Position numbers and translations under genes: made by a program. Positions 1 to 9,740 of a stretch of DNA of 64,000 nucleotides are shown here, piece after piece. Numbering within the stretch: the first letter of the stretch is position 1; each line of letters begins with the position of its first letter. Below the pieces are notes generated by a model that saw only the letters and a list, made by a program, of their open reading frames with translations, did not search any database and was not told the origin of the DNA. The stretch comes from Burkholderiales bacterium (GTDB taxonomy: Bacteria > Pseudomonadota > Gammaproteobacteria > Burkholderiales > Burkholderiaceae_C): assembly GCA_017307855.1 (NCBI GenBank), contig JAFKGD010000008.1:1-64000 (forward strand), written 5' to 3'.

Positions 1-2301
<2,301 letters not shown>

Positions 2302-2311
2302 CGCACCGCTC

Positions 2312-3979
2312 CTAGCGCCAGTCGTCCACCGACACGGTGGCGCGGTGCAGGGCCCCCATCATCTGCCAGTAGCCGTTGGCCTCGCCGCCGACCACCACGA
2401 CGTGGATGTCCTTTTCCTCGAAGATGCGCACCGGTGAGTCGTCGGGCACACCGACGTAGCGCGCCTTGGGCGACTCGGACTCGCCGAAGGTCGCCTTCGA
2501 ATACACGTAGTTCTGCACCAGTTGCAGATCCCAGTATCGGCCGGCGGGCATCTCGGCCGTCTCGCGCAGCCAGCGCACCAGCTTTTCCTTGGTGTCGAAG
2601 CCGCCGCGGTCGATGAACTGCTGCGCGGTGATCGGGTCCAGCAGCAGCACCGGGCCGGTGATCGAATCGGTGCCCAGCAACATGTCCTTGACGTGCTCGC
2701 GCCAGTACGCCTTGCGCAGGCCCAGGCTGAAGGTGGTGGAGCGGCAGCCGTGGAACACGGTGACCGTGCTGGTGTCGCGGTCGAAGCCCTTGTCGACGTG
2801 CAGCGGCTGCCAGGGGCTACGCTCTTCGTTCTCGGCGAAGGTGATGCCGTTGTACGTGTAGTTGTTGCCCAGCGAGCCCATGAAGGTCTCGCCCGGAACC
2901 GAGCCGCCCTGCAGGTTCTGCGACAGCAGGCCGTAGGCACGCCCGATCGTCGCGTTCGCGTGGTTGTAGGGTCCCATGGCGCCGATGCCGCAGTTCATGC
3001 CGATCTCGTGCCGGATGGGCCCGTTCACCACGCTCATCACCGATGCCGAACTCGACGTGCTGCCGCGCGCCGACACGCCGGTCGACGCCAGCGCCAGGAT
3101 CACGGGGAAGTACTCCGGCCGGGCGCCGGCCATCACGGCATTGACCGCCACCTTCTCCACGGTGTATTCCCAGAGGCCCCGGTTGGAGGTGGGCTGCATG
3201 CGCCCAACCACCTCTTCGGGACGGCGGCTCGTGCCAGCCAGCATGGCCGCGACGCGTTCCTCGGTCGGCAGCACGATGGGCAGGTAGTCCGTCCAGCCGT
3301 TGCGCTCGAACAGGGCGCGCAGGTTGTCCTCGGTGTCCGGGTCCTCCAAGCGCGGTGTGTCGCGGGCGTAGGGCTCCTCGCCGGTCTCGCTGGCGGCCAG
3401 GCCGCGCGTGAGGGCTTCGACGATCTCCTGCATCACGGGCCGGCCCGTGTACGGATCGTCGCCTTCCACGTAGGCACGCAGCTCGGCCTCGGTCTTGCCC
3501 ATCACGGGTTGTGGCACGAACACCATCGGCGATTGGGCGAGGCCGCCCATGCGCGCCACCGATTGCGCGATCTTCACGAACTTGTCGGTGTAGATCGCCG
3601 CCGTCGGAACGCCGTATTGCGTCTCCAGCGTGATGGCGTGCGTGGCGACGGCCGGCGTGCAGGTGCTGCAGTGGCCCACGCCGATGATGGCGGCGTGGCC
3701 CTTGTCGCGGATCTCGCTCCAGAGCACGGGGTCGTCCTTGGCGTAGTAGCTGGCCATCTGGCGCAGCTCGACGCGCACGCCAGGCATCTTGCGCGCGAAC
3801 CAGGCCTGCACCTGCTTGAGCAGCTCGACCGAATCGTCGAACTTGCTGTCGATGAGGTAGACGGTCTTGCCGTCCAGGCTGGCTGGGCGGGGCGCGGGTT
3901 GCTTGCGGCGGATCTTCGGCGCGTAGCCCACCGGGTTGTGGACTGTGAGCAGGGAGGGGGATTTGACAGCGGTCAGCAT
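2312..3979 (-). CDS. UGSC-family redox-motif protein with large C-terminal domain
   Basis: 555 residues from the ATG at 3979, whose first 7 nt overlap the end of the hydrolase gene. Residues about 40-200 match the UGSC-like domain (named after a Sec-Gly-Ser-Cys motif in selenoprotein members): the active loop is GVGHCSTCTPAVATHAI with C104 and C107, followed by YGVPTAAIYTDKF. Here Cys replaces selenocysteine. Residues about 215-555 form a second domain I cannot name, rich in conserved-looking Gly/Asn/Tyr (FMGSLGNNYTYNGITFAENE; VFHGCRSTTFSLGL). There is no signal peptide, so it should be cytosolic. The open frame continues upstream to 4276, but that part is a shadow of the hydrolase gene. The reaction is unknown; a thiol-dependent or reductase-type step is plausible because two thioredoxin-reductase-like genes follow. 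Confidence 0.8.
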   Translation of the reverse strand: MLTAVKSPSLLTVHNPVGYAPKIRRKQPAPRPASLDGKTVYLIDSKFDDSVELLKQVQAWFARKMPGVRVELRQMASYYAKDDPVLWSEIRDKGHAAIIGVGHCSTCTPAVATHAITLETQYGVPTAAIYTDKFVKIAQSVARMGGLAQSPMVFVPQPVMGKTEAELRAYVEGDDPYTGRPVMQEIVEALTRGLAASETGEEPYARDTPRLEDPDTEDNLRALFERNGWTDYLPIVLPTEERVAAMLAGTSRRPEEVVGRMQPTSNRGLWEYTVEKVAVNAVMAGARPEYFPVILALASTGVSARGSTSSSASVMSVVNGPIRHEIGMNCGIGAMGPYNHANATIGRAYGLLSQNLQGGSVPGETFMGSLGNNYTYNGITFAENEERSPWQPLHVDKGFDRDTSTVTVFHGCRSTTFSLGLRKAYWREHVKDMLLGTDSITGPVLLLDPITAQQFIDRGGFDTKEKLVRWLRETAEMPAGRYWDLQLVQNYVYSKATFGESESPKARYVGVPDDSPVRIFEEKDIHVVVVGGEANGYWQMMGALHRATVSVDDWR

Positions 3980-4653
3980 GGCAGGGCTTCTTTCAGGAAT
4001 GCATGGGTTCGTTCGGCGGCGAGCGCGGCGCTCGCCGGTTCGAAGGCGGCGCGGGCGTCGCAGTTGAAACCGTGGCCGGCCGGATAGCGGTGCAGCGCGA
4101 TGCGGGGGTGTGCGCGCGCGATGGCGTCCACGTGGTCCGGCGGGATGTGGGCGTCGTGCGCGCCGAAATGGAGCAACACCGGAGCGCGCGGCGTCTCGCC
4201 CAGGTGGCTGGCGATCTGCGTTCCGTAATAGGCGACGGCCGCGCGCACGCCCGGAAGACGTGCGGCGGCCAGCCACGCCAGCGTGCCGCCCCAGCAGAAG
4301 CCGATGACGGCCACCGCGTGGCGCCCGGCTGCCGCGGCGTCCACGGCGACCTGCACATCCAGCAGCGCGTCGGCGTCACGGATGCCGGCCTTCAGATCGC
4401 GGGCCCGCGCCATCGCGGCGGCGTCGTAGCCCAGCTCCACGGCGGGCTCGGCGCGGTCGAACAGCGATGGCGCGATGGCGCTCCAGCCTTGCGCCGCGTA
4501 CCGATCGCACAGCGAGCGGATGTGGGCGTTGACGCCGAAGATCTCGGGCAGGACGACGATGGCACCGCGAATCGGCGTGCCCGCGGGAGGCACCGCTTGC
4601 CAGGCCGCCAGGCGATGACCGTCGGCTGCGCGCAGGGATGTCCAGCCGATCAT
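3973..4653 (-). CDS. Dienelactone hydrolase family protein
   Basis: 226-residue alpha/beta hydrolase. The nucleophile elbow is GFCWGG with Cys120, Asp167 lies in GAHDAHIPP and His194 in AGHGFNCD, so the Cys-Asp-His triad of the family is complete. Glu37 in LPEIFG matches the glutamate that controls the cysteine in dienelactone hydrolase. Such enzymes open lactones in the degradation of (chloro)aromatics, but the family is broad and the substrate is unknown. There is no signal peptide. The ATG overlaps the aldo/keto reductase stop by 4 nt and the stop overlaps the UGSC start, so this is the middle of a translationally coupled operon. Confidence 0.87.
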   Translation of the reverse strand: MIGWTSLRAADGHRLAAWQAVPPAGTPIRGAIVVLPEIFGVNAHIRSLCDRYAAQGWSAIAPSLFDRAEPAVELGYDAAAMARARDLKAGIRDADALLDVQVAVDAAAAGRHAVAVIGFCWGGTLAWLAAARLPGVRAAVAYYGTQIASHLGETPRAPVLLHFGAHDAHIPPDHVDAIARAHPRIALHRYPAGHGFNCDARAAFEPASAALAAERTHAFLKEALPC

Positions 4654-5804
4654 CGCGGGCGCGCTCCGTCGTCGGTGGCGCGGGCGCGCTGCATGGCGTC
4701 GAATTCATGCACCTTCTCCGGCCTGAGGGTGCGATAGACGGGCGCGACCGTGCGGTCCTCGCCCGCGAGCGTGATGCGGTCGATCTCCAGCAGGTCGGCT
4801 TCGGTGAAGCGGATGTCGAGTGCCTTGACATTGGCCAACAGGTGCTCGGGCTTGTCGGCTCCGCAGATGGTGGTCGACATGGCCGGCCGCGACAGCAGCC
4901 AGGCCAGCGCCATCTGCGGCAGGGTCCAGCCCCGCTCGCGGGCGAAGGCGGCCAGTTGCTCCTGCATGCGCCAGTTGGCTTCGCTCTGCCAGGCGTTGGT
5001 CGAGGGGCTGACCTCGGCGCGCGTGCCGCTGGGCCGGGGGTCGTCTCGCCGCACCGCGCCGGTCAGCAGGCCGCCGGCCAGCGGGAAGTACGAATTCATG
5101 CCGATGCCGTGCTTCACGCAGAACGGCTCCATGCGTTTCTCGATGTCGCGGTAGAGCAGGTTGTAGAAGTCCTGCGCCGAGACGACGCGTTCCAGGCCGA
5201 GCCGGTCGCTGGTCCAGAGCGCTTCGCAGATCTCCCACTCGAAGAAGTTGGAGACGCCCAGATAGCGCACCTTGCCGGCGCGCACCAGGTCGTCGAGCGC
5301 GCGCAACGTCTCGTCGATCGGTGTCGAGCGGTCGGGCCAGTGGATCTGATAGAGGTCGATGTAGTCGGTGCGCAGCCGGCGCAGGCTGTCTTCGCAGGCC
5401 CGGGTCAGGGCCACGCGCGAGGCGCCCATGTCGTTGGGCCCGTCGCCCATGCGGTTGCCGAACTTGGTGGCGATCACCGCCTGCGAGCGTCGGCCCTGCA
5501 AAGCCGCGCCCAGGCACTGCTCGGACTGGCCGATGCCATAGCTGTTGGCGGTGTCGAAATAGTTGATGCCCAGGCCGAGTGCGCAGTCCACCACCGATGC
5601 GGCCTGCGCTGCACCGATGAAGTCTCCGAACGGATAGCAGCCGACGCCGATGGCCGAGACCGACAGCCCCGAGCGGCCGACGCGGCGGTACTGCATGCCG
5701 TTGCCGCGGCCGGGCGCGAGGCCGATGGCCGTGATGCGTGCGTTCAGGCTCTCATGGCCGGCGGAGGGCGTCGCGACGGCCGGCTCGCGTGTGGTGATGG
5801 TCAT
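4650..5804 (-). CDS. Aldo/keto reductase
   Basis: 384 residues in a TIM-barrel NAD(P)H oxidoreductase fold. The catalytic tetrad is visible: Asp and Tyr in FDTANSYG, Lys in ATKFG and His in QIHWPD. The first 35 or so residues (before MQYRRVGRSGLSVSAIG) are longer than usual; the upstream ATG at 5804 is kept because a GAGGGA ribosome site precedes it, but a start at the internal Met is possible. It begins 11 nt after the Bug gene and ends with an ATGA overlap to the hydrolase, so the same transcript should carry all three. It presumably reduces a carbonyl or oxidises a sugar/alcohol substrate of this operon. Confidence 0.87.
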   Translation of the reverse strand: MTITTREPAVATPSAGHESLNARITAIGLAPGRGNGMQYRRVGRSGLSVSAIGVGCYPFGDFIGAAQAASVVDCALGLGINYFDTANSYGIGQSEQCLGAALQGRRSQAVIATKFGNRMGDGPNDMGASRVALTRACEDSLRRLRTDYIDLYQIHWPDRSTPIDETLRALDDLVRAGKVRYLGVSNFFEWEICEALWTSDRLGLERVVSAQDFYNLLYRDIEKRMEPFCVKHGIGMNSYFPLAGGLLTGAVRRDDPRPSGTRAEVSPSTNAWQSEANWRMQEQLAAFARERGWTLPQMALAWLLSRPAMSTTICGADKPEHLLANVKALDIRFTEADLLEIDRITLAGEDRTVAPVYRTLRPEKVHEFDAMQRARATDDGARPR

Positions 5805-5815
5805 CGGCGCTTCCC

Positions 5816-6814
5816 TCAGTCGATGCGCATGCCGGTTTCCTGGATGAGCGGCGACCAGCGGGTGCGGTCGCCAGCCACTTTCCGTTGGTAGTCGGCCGCT
5901 GTTCCGCCCACGGGCTCCAGGCCCAGCTGGCGCAGCCGGTCGACCAGCGCCTGCACGCCCAGGGCTTCGGTGATGGCGGCGGCGTATTCGTTGACGATGG
6001 GCGCTGGCGTTCCGGCGCGCGCGAAGAAGCCGAACGAGGTGACAGCCGAGAACGAGGGAAAGCCCAGTTCGGCGAAGGTCGGCAGGTCAGGCGCGAGCGG
6101 CGTGCGCTTGTCGCTGGCGATGGCCAGGATGCGCAGCTTGCCGGCGCGGTGATCGTTCAGGTAGTCCGGCATGATCGACGCGCTGGCCGGGATCTGCCCG
6201 CCCAGCAGGTCGGTGAGCAGCGGCTGGCCGCCGCGGTAGGGCACGACCTGCACGTCGACGCCGAGCGTCTTGCGGATCTGGTGGATCAGCAGCGATGCGA
6301 GGCCTGCGGGGCTGGGCGTGCCGATCGAGCCCTTCGATGGCGACTTGCGGACCATCTCCACGTACTCGGCGAAGGTGTTGATGTCGCTCGAGGTGTTGAC
6401 GGTGATGGCATGGGGCGCCGCCGCGGCCTCGCACACGGCCACGAGATCCTTGTCGGCGTCGAAGGGCAGCTTGCTGGAGAACAGCGGCAGCAAGGAGATG
6501 GCCGACGTGGGGGCCAGCAGCAGATGGCTGCCGTCGGCTTCCATCTGCTTGAGATGCTGCACGGCCACCACGCCGCCTCCACCCGAGCGCGAATCGACCA
6601 CCACCGGGCGGTTGAGCCGGGTGCGCAAACGCTCGCCGATCAGGCGCGCGAGGATGTCCGACGAAGTGCCCGGCGGCACCGTGAGCACGATGGTGAGGGG
6701 TTTGCTGTTCTGTGCACGCAGCAGGCTGGGCGCGGCCAGCAGCGCGGGCGCGGCCAGCAGCGCGGGCGCGGCGGCCAGGCCGGCCAGCAGCCGCCTCCGG
6801 TTGGATTCGGTCAT
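5816..6814 (-). CDS. Bug/TctC family periplasmic substrate-binding protein, first gene of the UGSC operon
   Basis: 332 residues from the ATG at 6814, chosen over the longer frame (to 6898) because GGAGA lies 6 nt upstream and the twin-arginine signal SNRRRLLAGLAAAPALLAA follows at once. The mature part has VPPGTSSDILARLIGERL, VVDSRSGGGGVVA and VVPYRGGQPLLTDLLGGQIPAS, as in other Bug receptors. The hydrophobic core of the signal contains a duplicated APALLA unit produced by an 18-bp tandem repeat. It heads the minus-strand operon and is divergent from a LysR gene, a common arrangement for a regulated uptake and catabolic locus. Confidence 0.87.
   Translation of the reverse strand: MTESNRRRLLAGLAAAPALLAAPALLAAPSLLRAQNSKPLTIVLTVPPGTSSDILARLIGERLRTRLNRPVVVDSRSGGGGVVAVQHLKQMEADGSHLLLAPTSAISLLPLFSSKLPFDADKDLVAVCEAAAAPHAITVNTSSDINTFAEYVEMVRKSPSKGSIGTPSPAGLASLLIHQIRKTLGVDVQVVPYRGGQPLLTDLLGGQIPASASIMPDYLNDHRAGKLRILAIASDKRTPLAPDLPTFAELGFPSFSAVTSFGFFARAGTPAPIVNEYAAAITEALGVQALVDRLRQLGLEPVGGTAADYQRKVAGDRTRWSPLIQETGMRID
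6730..6771. repeat. Tandem 18-bp duplication inside a signal peptide
   Basis: Two perfect adjacent copies of an 18-bp unit (GCGCGGCCAGCAGCGCGG at 6730-6747 and 6748-6765) are followed by the first 6 nt of a third. The unit is a multiple of three and encodes APALLA on the minus strand, so copy-number change lengthens the signal-peptide core without a frameshift. Confidence 0.85.
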
Positions 6815-6958
6815 GGTTTTGTCTCCGGTGAATGTTGTCGTTCTGTTGTGGTTAACGGTTGCCGATGTCATTATTCGTTCGTGATATCGCCCCATCAATT
6901 GAAAAGAAGGGCGCTACTGTTAGACACGGGTTAACACCCGGCGACGAATGGAGACACG
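6815..6958. promoter_or_regulatory. Divergent control region between the UGSC operon and its LysR gene
   Basis: 144 nt, less GC-rich than the flanking genes. It holds two direct copies of GGTTAAC (6850-6856 and 6929-6935); the second sits in an inverted repeat CGGGT-TAAC-ACCCG (6927-6940). LysR regulators usually act from such divergent intergenic regions. Assigning these repeats as the LysR binding sites is inference from position. Ribosome sites GGAGA flank both starts. Confidence 0.5.
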
Positions 6959-7852
6959 ATGAATTTGCGCCAGATGGAGGTGTTCCGCGCCGTGATGCTG
7001 TCGGGTGGGGTCAACAGCGCGGCCCAGTTGCTGCACGTGTCGCCGCCGGCCGTGAGCAAGGTGCTGTCGCAGGCGGCGCGGGCCAGCGGGCTCGTGCTGT
7101 TCGAGCATGTGCGGGGCCGGCTGATACCGACGCCCGAGGCGCAGCAGCTCTACGACGAAATCAACACCTTGTGGAACGGCGTCGAGAAAGTACGCGACGT
7201 CACGCAGCAGCTGGCCAGCCCCACGCAGGCGGTGCTGAAGCTGGCGTGCACGTCGAACGTGGCACCGTTCCTGGTGTCGCGCACGATGGCGAGGCTCTAC
7301 GAGAAATACCCGCACCTCAAGTGCCGGCTTCAGGTGTCGTCACCAGAGATCGTGAACCAGCTGCTGCTGGACCGCTCCTTCAATCTGGGGGTGGCGCTGG
7401 AGCCTCACGAGCATCCCAACCTCGAAGTCGTGGAGGACTACCGCTGCGGGCTGGCGTGCATCATGCGCGCCGATCATCCGCTGGCACAGCGCAAGTCGAT
7501 CAAGCCGTCCGATCTGGCGGGCGAACGCATCATCGCCTCGCCGGAGACGACACCGTTCGGGCAGACCTTGCGCCGTGCGTTCGGCGCCGCCGCCGCGAAC
7601 ATGCGCATCGATTTCGAATGCGCGAGCTCGACGACGGCGTGCTGGTTCGCGCAGGCCGGCGTCGGGGTGGCCGTGGTGGATCGCGCCGGCATTGCCGGGG
7701 GGCTGCTCGAAGGGCTCGAAGTGCGTCCGTTCAAATCTGCCGAGACGCTCTCGGTGCGCATCGTGCGCAACCGCTACAGGCCGATGTCGGTGGTGGAGCG
7801 CGCGTTCGTCGTGGCGTTCGACGAAGTGTGGGCGCTGTCGATGCGTGAGTAG
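6959..7852 (+). CDS. LysR family transcriptional regulator
   Basis: 297 residues. The N-terminal winged helix-turn-helix (LRQMEVFRAVMLSGGVNSAAQLLHVSPPAVSKVLSQAARASG) is followed by the periplasmic-binding-like effector domain from about residue 90. A GGAGA ribosome site precedes the ATG. It is transcribed away from the Bug/aldo-keto/UGSC operon and is the likely activator of that operon, responding to its substrate or a pathway intermediate. This is inferred from the divergent layout; the effector is unknown. Confidence 0.88.
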   Translation: MNLRQMEVFRAVMLSGGVNSAAQLLHVSPPAVSKVLSQAARASGLVLFEHVRGRLIPTPEAQQLYDEINTLWNGVEKVRDVTQQLASPTQAVLKLACTSNVAPFLVSRTMARLYEKYPHLKCRLQVSSPEIVNQLLLDRSFNLGVALEPHEHPNLEVVEDYRCGLACIMRADHPLAQRKSIKPSDLAGERIIASPETTPFGQTLRRAFGAAAANMRIDFECASSTTACWFAQAGVGVAVVDRAGIAGGLLEGLEVRPFKSAETLSVRIVRNRYRPMSVVERAFVVAFDEVWALSMRE

Positions 7853-7888
7853 GAATTCATGAAGCGTTGAACCGGTCGGCGTGCCGTT

Positions 7889-8656
7889 TCAGATCAGCTC
7901 GCGCAGCACCATGTACAGCCCCAGCGCCGCCATGCTCAACAGGAAGCAGCGCCGGAACACTGCTGGCGACAGCCGCTGCCCCAGCCACTGGCCGGCCAGC
8001 ATGCCCAGCAGTGCGGGCGCCAGCATCACCAGCGACAGGCCCAGTGCCGCCGTGGGAAAGCGGCCGTTGGCCTGCAGCCCCAGGGCCAGCGCCGCGGTGG
8101 AGACCGAGAACGACAGCCCCATGGCCTGCATCAACGCCGCGCGCGGCAGGCCCAGCGCCTGCAGGTAGGGCACGGCCGGCACGGCGAACACGCCGGTGGC
8201 CGCGGTGACGATGCCCGTGATGGCTCCCGTCAGCGGGCCCAGCCAGCGCTCGGTGCGCGGCGCGACCGGCCGCACCGAGCCCAGCAGGCTCCACGCCGCA
8301 TAGCCCAGCAGCGCCACGCCCAGGGCAGCGCGCGCCCACGCGCCGGCCGGTGCCCCCAGCAGCCAGGCACCGAACAGCGTGCCGGCCACCACGCCGGCCT
8401 GCATCGGCAGCAGGCGCCGCAGCAGCGGCCACATGGCGGGCCAGGGGCGCATCTGCCAGAAATTGGTGACCAGCGACGGCACCACCAGCAGCGCGGCGGC
8501 GTCGGCCGGCGTCATGGCCAGCGCCAGCACGGCCATGGCCACTGTAGGCAGGCCCAGGCCCACCACGCCTTTCACCACCCCGGCCAGGGCGAAGGTGGCA
8601 ATGGAGAGGATCAGCAGCGTGGTCGGCAGCGACGAGAGTGGCGAGGCATCGGGCAT
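7889..8656 (-). CDS. TauE/SafE family membrane permease (sulfite/organic-anion exporter type)
   Basis: 255 residues from the ATG at 8656 (MPDASPLSS). The protein is nearly all hydrophobic, with about eight predicted membrane segments, and shows the family signature GVVKGVVGLGLPTVAMAVLAL near the N-terminus and a second repeat at GAITGIVTAATGVFAVPAVPYLQALG. Members export sulfite, sulfoacetate or other anions, or take up organic anions; the substrate here is unknown. The open frame extends to 8737, but the extra 27 residues run through the operator-like inverted repeats and look non-coding. It is divergent from a LysR gene. Confidence 0.85.
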   Translation of the reverse strand: MPDASPLSSLPTTLLILSIATFALAGVVKGVVGLGLPTVAMAVLALAMTPADAAALLVVPSLVTNFWQMRPWPAMWPLLRRLLPMQAGVVAGTLFGAWLLGAPAGAWARAALGVALLGYAAWSLLGSVRPVAPRTERWLGPLTGAITGIVTAATGVFAVPAVPYLQALGLPRAALMQAMGLSFSVSTAALALGLQANGRFPTAALGLSLVMLAPALLGMLAGQWLGQRLSPAVFRRCFLLSMAALGLYMVLRELI

Positions 8657-8696
8657 GGCCGCGCCGATTCTGCGCGGGCCCGCCCGCCGCGCCCAT

Positions 8697-8735
8697 GCGG
8701 GAATCCCGCAACGCGGCTCAGGCAGAACCTGAGCC
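8697..8735. promoter_or_regulatory. Two adjacent perfect inverted repeats between tauE-like and lysR genes
   Basis: GCGGGA-A-TCCCGC (8697-8709) is followed 5 nt later by GGCTCAGG-CAGAA-CCTGAGCC (8715-8735). Both arms of each are perfect. They lie in the 109-nt divergent region, 30 nt before the LysR ATG. They are candidate binding sites for that regulator; the second could also form an RNA hairpin in the LysR leader. Confidence 0.5.
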
Positions 8736-8765
8736 ATGCCGCGCCGGGCGTGCTAGCGTCGGGCG

Positions 8766-9677
8766 ATGCGATTCGATCTGGTCGACCTGCGCCTGTTCGT
8801 GCACGTGCACGATGCGGGCACCATCACCGGCGGCGCCGAGGCCTCGCACATGACGCTGGCCTCGGCCAGCGAGCGCATCCGCGGCATGGAAGACACGCTG
8901 GGCGTGCCGCTGCTGTCGCGTGAGCCGCGCGGCGTGCGGCCCACGGCTGCCGGGCGCACGCTGCTGCAGCACGCGCGGCTGGTGCTGCAGCAAGTCGAGC
9001 GCATGCGCGGCGAGCTGGGCGACTACGGCGCGGGCCTGCGTGGCCAGGTGCGCGTGCTGTGCAACACCTCGGCGCTGTCGGTGCACCTGCCGGGCCTGCT
9101 GGCGGGCTTCCTGTCGGCGCATCCGGGGCTGTCGGTCGATCTGGAAGAGCGGCCCAGCAACGACATCGCCGACGCCTTGCGCGGCGACACCTGCGACCTG
9201 GGCCTGCTGTCCGATGTCGCCGATCTGTCGGGCCTGGAGTCATTCGTCTTCGCGGCCGATCCGCTGGTGCTGGCGGTGCCCACGGGCCATGCATTGGCCG
9301 CGCGCCGCAGCGTGGCGCTGGCCGAGCTGCCGGGGCACGACTTCGTCGGGCTGGCGCAGGGCAGTGCGCTGCATGAGCTGGTGCTGCGCCAGGCGCGCCG
9401 GCTCGGCCTGCGGCTGGCCTATCGCGTGCGGCTGCGCGGACTCGAGTCGGTGTGCGGCCTGGTGGGGCAGGGCATCGGTGTGGCCATCGTGCCGCAGGCG
9501 GTGGCGCGGCGCTGCGCCCGCACGGCCGGCGTGCGCGCGGTGCCGCTGTCGGACGGCTGGGCGCGGCGCACGCTGATGCTGGCGGTGCGCGATCCGCCTG
9601 CACTGGCGCCACCTGCGCGCCAGTTCCTGCAACACCTGCGGACCCACGCGCCCGCCGCGTCGTCAGGCCGGGCCTGA
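8766..9677 (+). CDS. LysR family transcriptional regulator
   Basis: 303 residues with an N-terminal helix-turn-helix (FDLVDLRLFVHVHDAGTITGGAEASHMTLASASERIRGME) and a C-terminal substrate-binding fold. It is divergent from the TauE/SafE permease and probably controls it, perhaps in response to the transported anion. The neighbour on the other side is recC, 63 nt downstream on the same strand; no clear terminator separates them. Confidence 0.87.
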   Translation: MRFDLVDLRLFVHVHDAGTITGGAEASHMTLASASERIRGMEDTLGVPLLSREPRGVRPTAAGRTLLQHARLVLQQVERMRGELGDYGAGLRGQVRVLCNTSALSVHLPGLLAGFLSAHPGLSVDLEERPSNDIADALRGDTCDLGLLSDVADLSGLESFVFAADPLVLAVPTGHALAARRSVALAELPGHDFVGLAQGSALHELVLRQARRLGLRLAYRVRLRGLESVCGLVGQGIGVAIVPQAVARRCARTAGVRAVPLSDGWARRTLMLAVRDPPALAPPARQFLQHLRTHAPAASSGRA

Positions 9678-9740
9678 GCGCCCATCAGGGTTGGTACAGT
9701 CGTCGCCACAGCGACGCCCAACCGATCCCAGCCCCGCCCG

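Noticed and set aside
2522-4087. 521-codon plus-strand open frame
   Set aside because: Antisense to the UGSC gene, with His/Arg/Gly-rich shadow composition and no recognisable motif.
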